Of a stretch of 63,735 nucleotides of DNA, positions 43,657 to 53,098 are shown piece after piece. Positions within the stretch are counted from its first letter, which is position 1. The number at the start of each line of letters is the position of its first letter. The stretch lies in the NCBI GenBank assembly GCA_964346295.1, contig CAYFUG010000005.1, positions 1 through 63,735 on the forward strand. Direction: 5' to 3'. Both the position numbers and the translations under genes were made by a program. Below the pieces are notes generated by a model. The model searched no databases, was not told where the DNA came from, and worked only from the letters and a program-made list of their open reading frames with translations. The DNA comes from CAYFUG01 sp964346295. Its GTDB lineage: Bacteria; Patescibacteriota; Minisyncoccia; Moranbacterales; DUUL01.

Positions 43657-43674
43657 AGAATTTAATTTTAATAA

Positions 43675-44772
43675 ATGTTAAAACCATTTTTCAAACCATC
43701 CGAAGCAGATATAATCAACAATAAAAAAATTGGTGTTGTATATGTTGCAGACTTTACCAAAGGAAGCGGTAAATATATTTCAATTGCTGAATATAGCTCA
43801 GAATCCTCAGCCACACCTGATGTAGACATTAAAATTTCTTCAAGGATTAATTTAAGAATTACATATTTAACAAAAGCTGAAAAAATTAATGGTATAGAAA
43901 TTGCAAAAGTAAGTGGTAAAAAAATAGAGAAATTACATTTTTCCACACTTGATTTTGAAAGAATACTTCAACTATTAAGCTTATTCTCAGAATTAGATTT
44001 GAAATCATTTGTAAACAAAAGTATTATTTTTGATGAAACAATTATTAATGATTCAGAGGAGGTTGCTCGTTTCTTAAAACTCATTGCTTCTGACCCAGAA
44101 GGACGTGATAAATTTAAGGAAATAGCAAATAATTATGGATTTATTGAAGCTGGCGATATAGGCAACGTTGCTCAAAAAAAAGAGGCAATTAAGTTGTTTG
44201 ATGAAATATTGAATGATGAAGATAAATTTAATAAATATAAATCAGAACTTCAGGTAGGAAAAAATGAAGAAGTATGGCAAAGATTTTTTTCTAAAAATTC
44301 TTGGATATTAGGTTCAGAGTTTGTAGAGATTCTTGATGAAAGACGAATTGATGTTGAAAATATTACTGATTACCTTCTTAAATCGTATGATGGATTTGTA
44401 GATATTATTGAATTGAAACTACCGTCTGCTCCTTTTTGGACTAACGAAAATATTCCAAAAAGTGAGCTAACAAGTGCATCTATGCAATGTATCAGATACA
44501 TTCTTCAAACAGAAAGAAAAATAAATGACTTAGAATTTAATAAAAAAATCAAAAATACTCCTATTGTAAAGCCAAGAATTACATTGGTTTATGGACGATC
44601 AAATAATTGGCTTGGAGCTGAAAAAGAAGCATATAGAGTTTTAAATTCAAGTTATTCAAATTTGAATATTATCTCATATGATCATTTGCTTGAAAAGGCT
44701 AAAAGATTAATTGGAATAAGCAAATCAGAAATAGTAGATGAGAAAATTAATCCTGAAGATTTACCATTTTAA
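43675..44772 (+). CDS. Shedu-like (DUF4263) defence nuclease
   Basis: A 365-aa protein. The C-terminal half fits the Shedu/DUF4263 nuclease pattern: NEEVWQRFFSKNSWILGSEF, then DYLLKSYDGFVDIIELKLP (Asp and E-x-K of a PD-(D/E)XK site, about residues 243-252), then a Gln in the helix ASMQCIRYILQTE and RITLVYGRSNNW. The N-terminal half is a divergent regulatory region, as in other Shedu proteins. It lies 18 bp after hsdS, inside the type I operon. AT content is higher than in hsdM. The family call rests on motif order only. Confidence 0.75.
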   Translation: MLKPFFKPSEADIINNKKIGVVYVADFTKGSGKYISIAEYSSESSATPDVDIKISSRINLRITYLTKAEKINGIEIAKVSGKKIEKLHFSTLDFERILQLLSLFSELDLKSFVNKSIIFDETIINDSEEVARFLKLIASDPEGRDKFKEIANNYGFIEAGDIGNVAQKKEAIKLFDEILNDEDKFNKYKSELQVGKNEEVWQRFFSKNSWILGSEFVEILDERRIDVENITDYLLKSYDGFVDIIELKLPSAPFWTNENIPKSELTSASMQCIRYILQTERKINDLEFNKKIKNTPIVKPRITLVYGRSNNWLGAEKEAYRVLNSSYSNLNIISYDHLLEKAKRLIGISKSEIVDEKINPEDLPF

Positions 44773-44808
44773 ATTACCTCATCAACCAGAACAACAACCC
44801 AAAACCCC

Positions 44809-45384
44809 ATGAAATATAACCCCGAAATCCATCATCGGCGATCCATCCGCCTCAAAGGATACGATTATTCTAAGGAAGGAGCGTATTTCATTACCATTTG
44901 TACGCAAAATAGAGAATGTCTATTTGGGAAGGTAACAAATGGAGAAATGATATTGAATGAGGCAGGTGAGATGATAAAAAAATGGTGGCTGGAATTACAA
45001 AATAAATTTATTAATTTTGAATTGGATAAATTTGTAATAATGCCAAATCATTTTCATGGAATCATCGTGATCCAAAATAAAAATCCACCCGTAGGGGCAC
45101 CCCTTGTGGGTGCCCAATCATCATCACAAGGGCAGCCACAAGGGCATGCCCCTACGGCGGGGAAAACCGTTGGGCAATTTATTGGTGCATTTAAATCATT
45201 GACCACCAATGAATATATTCGGGGCGTAAAATCAGGTAAATATCCACCATTTGAAAAACGGATCTGGCAACGCAATTACCACGAACACATTATTCGTAAT
45301 GAAAAATCCTACGAAAAAATATATAATTATATCAAACATAATCCCGAAAAATGGGAAGACGATAAATTTTATGTAGAAATTTAA
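44809..45384 (+). CDS. REP-associated tyrosine transposase (Y1, HUH type)
   Basis: A 191-aa single-domain protein starting RRSIRLKGYDYSKEGAYFIT and carrying FVIMPNHFHGIIV, the HxH metal site. The likely nucleophile Tyr lies in the late helix (RNEKSYEKIYNYIKHNPEKW). This family moves or copies REP hairpins. An in-frame insert (about residues 93-117, PVGAPLVGAQSSSQGQPQGH) is encoded by nested inverted repeats of REP type. REP hairpins of the same GTAGGGGCA family occur at 58660 and, weaker, 59511. It interrupts the hsd operon between the Shedu-like gene and hsdR. Confidence 0.9.
   Translation: MKYNPEIHHRRSIRLKGYDYSKEGAYFITICTQNRECLFGKVTNGEMILNEAGEMIKKWWLELQNKFINFELDKFVIMPNHFHGIIVIQNKNPPVGAPLVGAQSSSQGQPQGHAPTAGKTVGQFIGAFKSLTTNEYIRGVKSGKYPPFEKRIWQRNYHEHIIRNEKSYEKIYNYIKHNPEKWEDDKFYVEI
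45089..45157. repeat. REP-like nested inverted repeats inside the transposase gene
   Basis: The outer arms CCGTAGGGGCA (45089-45099) and TGCCCCTACGG (45147-45157) are perfectly complementary. Inside, GGGCACCC (45095-45102) pairs with GGGTGCCC (45108-45115). The sequence stays in frame and encodes a Gly/Gln/Pro-rich insert of the transposase. Confidence 0.8.
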
Positions 45385-45395
45385 AAAAAATAATC

Positions 45396-48197
45396 ATGAC
45401 TCACCAATCAGAACAAGAACTTGAAAAAACCCTCATCGCCCAGCTCAACCGCTTGGGATTCACCAGTGTAACCATAAAAGACAGCCAAGCCCTCGAACAA
45501 AATCTCCGCAACCAACTAGAAAAATTCAACCAAACCACTTTCACTGATACAGAATTTAAAAGAATCCTCAACCACCTCCGCAAAGGCGACAGATTCATTA
45601 AAGCCAAAACTCTCCGAGATCGATTTGCACTCGCGCGCGACGACGAAAGCACCTTTTACGTGCGATTTTTCAACATGGACAAATGGTGCAAAAACGAATA
45701 TCAAGTCACCAACCAAATTACCCAAATAGGAAGCTATGAAAACCGCTACGACGTAACATTACTTATCAACGGACTGCCACTTATCCAAATAGAACTCAAA
45801 CGCCGAGGCGTAGAAATGAAAGAAGCATTTAACCAAATTCAACGCTACCAAAAACATTCCTTCTCCGGCACCCTTTTTGAATATATCCAAATCTTCGTCA
45901 TCTCCAACGGCGTAAACACCAAATACTTTGCCAATAACCCCAAACAAAGCTTTGAACAAACATTCTACTGGACAGACGCCGAAAACCGCAAAATCACCAA
46001 ACTAGACGAATTTGCCGCCGCATTCCTAGAAAAATGCACCGTATCAGAAATGATCGCCGAATACATCGTACTGGCAGAGGCTACCAAAACTCCCATGGTA
46101 CTCCGTCCCTATCAATATTACGCCGTCAGTGCCATAGAAAAACGAGTCCGAGAATCAAACAAAAACGGCTACATCTGGCACACTACCGGATCCGGAAAAA
46201 CCCTTACTTCATTTAAAACCAGTCAAATCCTCTCCCAAATACCGGAGATTAAAAAAGTGCTCTTTGTGGTCGATAGAAAAGACTTGGATATTCAGACTGT
46301 CAAAGAGTTCAACTCCTTTTCGGATGGAGCCGTAGACGGCACCGACAACACTCGCAATCTCGTCAAACAACTCAAAGACCCCAACCGAAAATTGATCGTT
46401 ACCACCATTCAAAAACTGGATATCGCCATTGGACGAGAATCCCACAAAAAACAGTTTGAAGCTCTGGCAGATGAAAAAGTCATTATTATCTTTGACGAAT
46501 GCCACCGCAGCCAATTTGGAAAAACACACGCCGCTATCAAAGGATTTTTTAATAAAGCCCAACTCTTCGGATTTACAGGCACGCCGATCTTTACCGACAA
46601 CAGTAATGGAGGTGTGACCACCAAGGATGTCTTTAGTGATTGCCTGCATAAATACATTATCACTCACGCTATTTCTGATAATAACGTACTCGGATTTGCC
46701 GTGGAATACGTAGGCAAATACAAACAAAAAAATCCTGACACCTTGGATGCAGATATTTTTGCAGATACTTTAGTGGAGGGAATTGACACTAAAGAGGTAT
46801 TAGAAAGTGAAGAACGATTGGAAAAAATTACAGATTATCTACTGGAAGACTGGAAACGCAAAACTAAAAACGGAAAATTTAATGCTATATTTGCCATTAC
46901 CAGTATCGAAGTATTGAAAAAATATTATACACTCTTCCAGAAGAAAAAGCCTGAGGATTTTAAGATTGCCACTATATTTACCTATCATGCCAATGAAGAA
47001 GAAACTTCCGATATGTTGGATGCTGATATATTTGGCGGAGAAGGAAAACCGGAAAATAAACACTCTCGGGATTTTTTGGAAGACTGCATCAAAGACTACA
47101 ACAAAGAATTTTCTGCTAATTACAGCACCGACCGCTTTTACGACTATTACAAAGATCTGCAAAAACGCATCAAAAGCAAAGAAGTTGATCTCGTACTCGT
47201 GGTGAATATGTTTTTGACAGGATTCGACAGCAAAAAACTCAATACATTATATGTAGATAAAAACCTGCGCTATCACGGACTTGTGCAAGCATACTCACGA
47301 ACAAATAGAATCCTAAACTCCGACAAGCCTCATGGCAATATCGTCTCATTTCGCAATCTCAAAGTAGCCACAGACAAAGCCTTAGCTCTCTATGGCGATG
47401 AAAACGCCAAAGAGGTAGTTTTTAAGAAACCTTATGAAGAGCAGAAAAAAGAATTTGAAGACAAGCTCAACGAGCTAAAAGAAAAAGTCCCCAGTATTGA
47501 TTCAATTGACAATTTGGAAAGTGAAGAAGAGAAAGCCGATTTTATTAAAATATTTAGAGATTTATTGCGAATTAAATCATCCTTGGAAACATTTGCTGAG
47601 TTTTCTTTTGAAGCGCTAGGAATCAGCGAACAAGAATTTTATGACTACCAGAGTAAATATTTAGATATTCATGACGAACGCAAAAAAGTAGATATCAACG
47701 CAGAATCAATTCTTGATCAAATAGACTTTGAACTAGAGCTTACCGTGAAAGATATAGTTAATTTTGATTACATCATTCAGTTAATTGCCGGACTTAAAAA
47801 TATTAGCTCAGATGTTGTGCGCAAAAAGAAAGCTGATGAAATCTTGCGTTTATTTGATAGAGATGTGCAGCTTCGTAAGAAAAAGGAACTTATCCGAAAA
47901 TTCATTGAAGAGAATCTTCCAAAGATTGATAAATCAGACGATGTAGAAAAAGCCTTTAGTGATTTTTGGGCCAGTCAGCGCAGTGATAACTTAAGAGCAG
48001 TAGCCGAAGCAGAGCAGATTCCCCTAAAAAAACTGGAAAGTTTAATCGGAGAGTATCTTTACACCCAGAAGTTACCACAAGATCAGCAGATCATCGATTC
48101 TCGCTCTCAGCCCACTCCTCCTATTTTGAAGCGTCAAGGTATTATTGATCGAGTTAAAGCAGCAATAGAAAATATTGTGGAGGTGTTTGAGTGGTAG
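45396..48197 (+). CDS. hsdR: Type I restriction endonuclease subunit HsdR
   Basis: A 933-aa motor-nuclease. The N-terminal PD-(D/E)XK site is NRYDVTLLINGLPLIQIELK R (Asp near 120, E-x-K near 134). The helicase has Walker A HTTGSGKT (about residue 263), IIFDECHRSQFG as DEAD-type motif II, FGFTGTPIF as motif III and a late LVVNMFLTGFDSKKLNTLYV motif. It completes a full hsdM-S-R set, so the system is probably active. The first 850 bp are clearly C-rich on the coding strand, unlike the rest of the gene and its neighbours, which suggests a chimeric or transferred origin. Confidence 0.95.
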   Translation: MTHQSEQELEKTLIAQLNRLGFTSVTIKDSQALEQNLRNQLEKFNQTTFTDTEFKRILNHLRKGDRFIKAKTLRDRFALARDDESTFYVRFFNMDKWCKNEYQVTNQITQIGSYENRYDVTLLINGLPLIQIELKRRGVEMKEAFNQIQRYQKHSFSGTLFEYIQIFVISNGVNTKYFANNPKQSFEQTFYWTDAENRKITKLDEFAAAFLEKCTVSEMIAEYIVLAEATKTPMVLRPYQYYAVSAIEKRVRESNKNGYIWHTTGSGKTLTSFKTSQILSQIPEIKKVLFVVDRKDLDIQTVKEFNSFSDGAVDGTDNTRNLVKQLKDPNRKLIVTTIQKLDIAIGRESHKKQFEALADEKVIIIFDECHRSQFGKTHAAIKGFFNKAQLFGFTGTPIFTDNSNGGVTTKDVFSDCLHKYIITHAISDNNVLGFAVEYVGKYKQKNPDTLDADIFADTLVEGIDTKEVLESEERLEKITDYLLEDWKRKTKNGKFNAIFAITSIEVLKKYYTLFQKKKPEDFKIATIFTYHANEEETSDMLDADIFGGEGKPENKHSRDFLEDCIKDYNKEFSANYSTDRFYDYYKDLQKRIKSKEVDLVLVVNMFLTGFDSKKLNTLYVDKNLRYHGLVQAYSRTNRILNSDKPHGNIVSFRNLKVATDKALALYGDENAKEVVFKKPYEEQKKEFEDKLNELKEKVPSIDSIDNLESEEEKADFIKIFRDLLRIKSSLETFAEFSFEALGISEQEFYDYQSKYLDIHDERKKVDINAESILDQIDFELELTVKDIVNFDYIIQLIAGLKNISSDVVRKKKADEILRLFDRDVQLRKKKELIRKFIEENLPKIDKSDDVEKAFSDFWASQRSDNLRAVAEAEQIPLKKLESLIGEYLYTQKLPQDQQIIDSRSQPTPPILKRQGIIDRVKAAIENIVEVFEW

Positions 48198-48519
48198 ATA
48201 TTTAGATAAAATCTTTTAACTTAAACAATCAAACCCATGAAAAACTACTATCGCATAATGCCGAGGAGTCTAGAGGTTTTTTTATTTCTCTTAAGGATGA
48301 GAAATTTAGGAGATTTTTATTTTTTGTGATATGATAATCTTATTCTAATTAGTCAGTAGAAACTCTTAGGGTTAATCGGAGTCTTTACTGATTAGAATCT
48401 GCCTGAAAACCGCTTCTTTGCTGCATTCGTTTCGGGTCAACTAGGGTGGATCGGTGGGTTTGTTTTTACTTAGATCAGTTTTTTGAAAATATAAAATAGA
48501 ATAAAAATCGTCTGGTAAT
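48198..48519. other. Intergenic, 322 bp: short ORF and inverted repeat
   Basis: A 30-codon ORF (48237-48329) starts MKNYYRIMPRS, reminiscent of the beginning of some Mrr-like restriction endonucleases, but the resemblance is only about eight residues. An imperfect inverted repeat (ATTCTAAT ... ATTAGAAT, 48342-48398) follows. It has no T-run. I do not call a gene here. Confidence 0.35.
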
Positions 48520-50418
48520 ATGTGGTTTTTAAAGAAAATCATAACAAGGGTAAAAAAGAGAGGGAAGCAAAAAAAATTATTTTGCTTGGTAACCGTTTTG
48601 CGTTACAAAAGTAATATTTTCAAGCTTACGGCTCAGAATGGTAAATTTCAATTGAAGCTTGCTAAGCCGAAAGCAGTCAAGGAAGATTCCCCTCAGTTAT
48701 CCTTTGAAAAAGCAAAAAAAATTGCCCAAGCTCGCAAGTGGAAAGAAGTTAAGATTTCTAAATTTGGGAGGCGCTTGGTAGTGGCGGGAAAAATGACAGC
48801 TCCAGAAAAGCGGGAAGTTTTAGCTTGGACTTCTAACGATTTGCTGAATTGGGAGAGACTGAAATTGCCAGAGGCAGTCAAACAACCCTTTGTAGTAGTA
48901 GGAGACTATAACTTTGAGCATAATAGGGTAGCTTATGCAGAAAGAGGCCAGAAGATTTCTTACTATCAAATAAGCAAAACTTGGGATTTTAGCTCACCAC
49001 GAGAGACCGATTTACAACTAGAAAAGAAAGGGTTTACCCAAAAGCGGATTTTTCCTATTAGTACCTTTCTTAAGGCCCAGGGAATCCTGTTGTTTTACGG
49101 AGGCCACGACAACCGTGGTCGTTTAGGGGTGGGAGTGGCTTTGATCAACAAGAATAATCCTGCTCATGTGCTGTGGAAGGCTGATAAGCCTTTGTGGCGC
49201 TCTCGAGGAAAAAAGAAATATTATCCTCTGGGAGTGATTAAGCAGGGGGAGCGCTATTTGTTGTATTACAAGGATAGTAAGGAACAAGGTCGGTTTACTC
49301 GCTTACCGATGATCCCTTTGCGGAATATCTTTTTTGGATTTGAGACGGTCAAAGAACTCAAGAAGAAAGAGCGGATTTTTTATTTAAAACTAAGGAAAAA
49401 CAAGAATAATCCGATTTTACTTCCCTGTGAGAATAATTGTTGGGAGGCGAACGGGTCTTTTAACTCAGCGGCCTTGCATTTGGACAATAAAGTGCATTTA
49501 ATCTATCGAGCGGTGGGGCACGATGGTGCTTCTTCTTTGGGTTACGCCGCCAGTAAAGACGGCTTTAGAATCACAGAAAGAGCTTCTCGGCCAATTTATT
49601 CTCCTAAGGAAGCCTTTGAATTCGTGGGTCCGCCTCGAAAAAGAAAAAAACTTACTCGCTATCCCTACCTTTCCGGTGGGAGCTGGGGCGGTTGGGGCGG
49701 CTGCGAAGACCCTCGGCTTTGCGAGATGGAGAAGGAGGGTCGAATTTTCATGACTTACACGGCTTTTAATGGTTGGCAGGCGCCGGGAGTGGCGTTGACT
49801 TCTATTAAGACAGAAGATTTTTTAAATAAGAGGTGGAGATGGAAAAAGTCTCGTTTGATTAGCCCCCCGGGAGAGATTCAGAAGAATTGGGTATTGTTTC
49901 CAGAGAAGATTAACGGTAAGTATGCTATTTTACACGGAATCTCTCCCAACATTTTAATCGACTATTTTGATTCTTTGGAGGGAGATTGGGCGATTAAGAG
50001 CCATTATTCTAAATCTTCTGAGGGTCTTAAGTGGGAAAATTTTTTACGAGGAGTGGGTTCGCCTCCTATTAAAACCGAATATGGTTGGCTGGTTTTTTAT
50101 CATGCCATGGATCATAAACACCCTGATCGCTATAAACTGGGAGTGATGCTGTTGGATTATCAGAACCCCCAAAAGATTCTTAGCCGCTATCACGAGCCGA
50201 TTCTAGAACCTAGTGAGCTCTATGAAAACGAGGGAAAGGCGGGAGTGGTGTATGTTTGTGGGGCGGTATTGAAGGGCAAAAAGGTGTTTGTTTATTACGG
50301 AGGAGCGGATCGGGTGACTTGCGTGGCTACTATTTTCCTGAAGGATTTACTAGAGGGCCTGTTGTATCAGCCGGAGTTCCAAACAAAGAAAACTTTTAGA
50401 ACGGGCCAGAGTTTTTAG
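48520..50418 (+). CDS. Large protein with C-terminal GH130-type glycosidase/phosphorylase domain
   Basis: A 632-aa protein. Residues about 300-625 show the five-bladed GH130 pattern: NNPILLPCENNCWEANGSFN, HLIYRAVGHDGASSLGYAAS KDG, GGCEDPRLCEMEKEGRIFMT YTAF (the Asp of EDPR is the family's catalytic residue), LFPEKINGKYAILH, GSPPIKTEYGWLVFYHAMDH. The N-terminal 290 residues look like a degenerate second propeller with SNDLLNWERL and FYGGHDNRGRLGVGVALI. GH130 enzymes phosphorolyse beta-mannosides. No signal peptide is seen. It pairs with the next gene. Confidence 0.82.
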   Translation: MWFLKKIITRVKKRGKQKKLFCLVTVLRYKSNIFKLTAQNGKFQLKLAKPKAVKEDSPQLSFEKAKKIAQARKWKEVKISKFGRRLVVAGKMTAPEKREVLAWTSNDLLNWERLKLPEAVKQPFVVVGDYNFEHNRVAYAERGQKISYYQISKTWDFSSPRETDLQLEKKGFTQKRIFPISTFLKAQGILLFYGGHDNRGRLGVGVALINKNNPAHVLWKADKPLWRSRGKKKYYPLGVIKQGERYLLYYKDSKEQGRFTRLPMIPLRNIFFGFETVKELKKKERIFYLKLRKNKNNPILLPCENNCWEANGSFNSAALHLDNKVHLIYRAVGHDGASSLGYAASKDGFRITERASRPIYSPKEAFEFVGPPRKRKKLTRYPYLSGGSWGGWGGCEDPRLCEMEKEGRIFMTYTAFNGWQAPGVALTSIKTEDFLNKRWRWKKSRLISPPGEIQKNWVLFPEKINGKYAILHGISPNILIDYFDSLEGDWAIKSHYSKSSEGLKWENFLRGVGSPPIKTEYGWLVFYHAMDHKHPDRYKLGVMLLDYQNPQKILSRYHEPILEPSELYENEGKAGVVYVCGAVLKGKKVFVYYGGADRVTCVATIFLKDLLEGLLYQPEFQTKKTFRTGQSF

Positions 50419-50531
50419 ATTAGTTCTTAATTAATGCTAATTAGCCTTCGGGTTTTAGTCAAGCATTATTTTAAATAGCTTTAGAGTTTTAGACTAGGGG
50501 AATAATTCGGCTAATAAGTTAAAATTTATCT

Positions 50532-52451
50532 ATGTTTACTAAGCGCTACTATCACAATCCGATTTTACTTCCCTCGGAGGTTAACACTTGGGAGGCAGAG
50601 GCGACTTTTAATGGTTGTCCGGTCAAAGAAAAGGACAAGATCCGGATGCTTTACCGGGCGATTTCTGCTCCTCAAGATATTGGCCCGCACAAGCTCAATC
50701 TTTCTATCGTTGGCTACGCAGAAAGTAAAGATGGCTTGGAATATTCTGACCGGAGGCGTCTGATTTATCCGGAATTTGACTGGGAAAAATATGGCTGCGA
50801 GGATCCTCGAGTAACTAAATTAGGTGATACTTACTACATTTTTTACACTGCCTTATCGACTTATCCTTTTGGGCCGGAAGGAATTAAAATCGGGATGGCC
50901 AAAACCAAAGACTTTAAGGAATTGGAAAAGTTTCCGGTGACTACCTTCAACTCTAAGGCGATGGCTTTGTTTCCGGAAAAAATAAACGATCAATTCTGCG
51001 CCATTTTGTCAGTAGATACTGATCAGCCTCCGGCTAAGATCGCCCTGGCTTTTTTTGACAAAGAAGAGGATATTTATTCGCCGGATTTTTGGAATGATTG
51101 GTATCAGCGAGCCGACGAAAATAAATTAGAATTCAAGTTGGGAGAGAAGGACCATTACGAAATCGGAGCTCCTCCCATCAAGACTGATCAGGGATGGTTA
51201 TTGGTTTATTCTCATATTAGTGACTATTTTGAACCCGATAAGGAAACGGTTTTCGAGATTCGGGCGGCTTTACTGGATCTCAAGGATCCTTCTAAGGTTT
51301 TAGGAACTAGCAGCAGTCCGCTTTTAGTTCCGGAAAAAGAATATGAAATTTATGGCCAGATACCTAATATTGTTTTTCCTTCCGGAGCTTATATCGAACA
51401 AGACAAACTCCATGTTTTTTACGGAGGAGCCGATACGGTTTGTTGTGGCACAGAGTATGACTTGAAAGAAGTTATTAATGATGTTTTAGAGATTGATGTC
51501 AGCACTGATGTTATTAAGCGCTACAAAGGCAATCCGATTCTCAAGCCGATTGAGGAGAATGCCTGGGAAGCTCGCTCGGCTTTTAATCCTGGCGCCATTT
51601 ACGAAGACGGAAAGGTGCACTTACTGTATCGGGCGGAATCTTTTAATAATGTCTCGGTTTTGGGTTACGCCTCTTCTTCTAACGGATACGATATTGATGA
51701 GCGACTCCCAGAGCCGGTCTATGTTCCTCGAGAGGATTTTGAGATTAACCCGGAAGGAACTTTTTACGGTTGTGAGGATCCTCGCCTGATTCGGATTGAG
51801 GATCGAATTTACATGTTTTACACGGCTTTTAATGGTCGAGATGTGCCTAAAGTGGCGATTTCCTCCATTAAGCGTAACGATTTTGTGGCCAAAAAATGGA
51901 ATTGGTCCAAGCCGAAGTTAGTTACCGGTCCTAGGTATTCTGACAAGGACGCCTGTGTTTTTCCAGAGAAATTTGACGGCAAGTATTTATTTGTTCACCG
52001 CAGCCATGATTATGGGATGGACATTCATTATTTGGAAGATCTGGACAATCCCCGGAGCGAGGTTTTCATGGAAAACAACTGGGTGATTCCCCGTAAGTAT
52101 AAATGGGATGATAAAAAAGTGGGCCTAAACGGTCCTCCCTTAAAAACCAAGGAAGGTTGGCTGGTGTTTTATCATGGTATTTCCAATCGAGACTTTACTT
52201 ATCGGTTAGGGATATTGCTGTGTGACCTGAAAGATCCTCGCAAGATTTTGGCCCGCACCGATGAGCCAGTATTTGAACCGGAAAAATTGAACGAACGAGA
52301 AGGGAATGTGCCCAATGTAGTCTTTTCTAATGGCCATGTGGTAATTGGAGATACCGTGTTTGTTTATTACGGGGGAGCGGACCGGGTGATCGGAGTGGCT
52401 ACCGCTAAGTTGGAGGATTTATTGCGAGAAGTGAAAAAAACCACTTATTAG
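50532..52451 (+). CDS. Tandem GH130-type glycosidase/phosphorylase, two domains
   Basis: A 639-aa protein made of two GH130-like halves of about 320 residues. The first has NPILLPSEVNTWEAEATFNG, YGCEDPRVTKLGDTYYIFYT and PPIKTDQGWLLVYSH; the second has NPILKPIEENAWEARSAFNP, YGCEDPRLIRIEDRIYMFYT AF and PPLKTKEGWLVFYHGI. Both keep the catalytic EDPR Asp. With the preceding gene this gives three complete GH130-type domains in 4 kb, all cytoplasmic by sequence. They might degrade or remodel mannose-containing glycans or host oligosaccharides; the substrate is unknown. Confidence 0.85.
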   Translation: MFTKRYYHNPILLPSEVNTWEAEATFNGCPVKEKDKIRMLYRAISAPQDIGPHKLNLSIVGYAESKDGLEYSDRRRLIYPEFDWEKYGCEDPRVTKLGDTYYIFYTALSTYPFGPEGIKIGMAKTKDFKELEKFPVTTFNSKAMALFPEKINDQFCAILSVDTDQPPAKIALAFFDKEEDIYSPDFWNDWYQRADENKLEFKLGEKDHYEIGAPPIKTDQGWLLVYSHISDYFEPDKETVFEIRAALLDLKDPSKVLGTSSSPLLVPEKEYEIYGQIPNIVFPSGAYIEQDKLHVFYGGADTVCCGTEYDLKEVINDVLEIDVSTDVIKRYKGNPILKPIEENAWEARSAFNPGAIYEDGKVHLLYRAESFNNVSVLGYASSSNGYDIDERLPEPVYVPREDFEINPEGTFYGCEDPRLIRIEDRIYMFYTAFNGRDVPKVAISSIKRNDFVAKKWNWSKPKLVTGPRYSDKDACVFPEKFDGKYLFVHRSHDYGMDIHYLEDLDNPRSEVFMENNWVIPRKYKWDDKKVGLNGPPLKTKEGWLVFYHGISNRDFTYRLGILLCDLKDPRKILARTDEPVFEPEKLNEREGNVPNVVFSNGHVVIGDTVFVYYGGADRVIGVATAKLEDLLREVKKTTY

Positions 52452-52499
52452 GCTGGTTTTTAGATAGTAGTTTTTAGTTTTTGAATCAATTAGGCTCTT

Positions 52500-52898
52500 A
52501 TGAATAACACTCAAGAGTGGTATGCTCAGTTGATTAAGCCCAGTTGGTCGCCGCCTAGTTGGCTTTTTGGGCCGGTGTGGATATTTTTATATGTTATTAT
52601 CGCAGTTTCTTTTGGGCGAGTGTTTTGGCTGGTCTTCAAGGGGCGAGTTACTTGGGGGACGGCTTTGCCTTTTGCTTTAAACTTAGTTTTTAACCTACTC
52701 TTTACTCCCCTCCAGTTTGGTCTTAAAAGCAATTACTTGGCAGCGCTAGATATTCTTTTAGTTTTGGGTACTCTGATTTGGGCGATGGTGGTAATTTATC
52801 CTCAAGTTCGGTGGGTTGCTTACGCTCAAATTCCTTACTTATTGTGGGTGCTATTCGCCACGGGGCTGCAACTCTCTATTACTTATCTAAATCGGTAA
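52500..52898 (+). CDS. tspO: TspO/MBR family membrane protein
   Basis: A 132-aa protein with about four to five helices and many Trp residues. WYAQLIKPSWSPPSWLFGPV WIFLYVI is the TspO start motif, followed by NLVFNLLFTPLQFGLKSN, WVAYAQIPYLLWVLFATGLQ and a final N. It is shorter than usual (about 155), mainly at the N-terminal helix. TspO binds porphyrins and other ligands in bacteria and mitochondria; its role here is unknown. It ends at a strong terminator. Confidence 0.92.
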   Translation: MNNTQEWYAQLIKPSWSPPSWLFGPVWIFLYVIIAVSFGRVFWLVFKGRVTWGTALPFALNLVFNLLFTPLQFGLKSNYLAALDILLVLGTLIWAMVVIYPQVRWVAYAQIPYLLWVLFATGLQLSITYLNR

Positions 52899-52912
52899 TA
52901 GTAAACTCTCCC

Positions 52913-52942
52913 AAAGCAGCTTCAGCAATGAAGCTGCTTTTT
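52913..52942 (+). terminator. Intrinsic terminator of tspO
   Basis: A perfect 12-bp stem (AAAGCAGCTTCA with TGAAGCTGCTTT) and GCAA tetraloop followed by TT. The A-rich flank makes it potentially bidirectional. Confidence 0.9.
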
Positions 52943-53098
52943 GTTTATAAAATGGGGAAAAATTGAAGATTGCAGGAAACTTGAGAAGTTGTTAAGATGA
53001 AGATAACAAAGATTTGTCGCTACTTTTAGTGACCCTTCTTGACTTTTTTGGAAAAATATGCTTAAATGTGTAGTTAACTTATTTAAGCCCCTACTTCC

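Noticed and set aside
48237..48329. 30-codon ORF starting MKNYYRIMPRS as an Mrr endonuclease remnant
   Set aside because: Only about eight residues resemble the start of such enzymes; too short to support a call.
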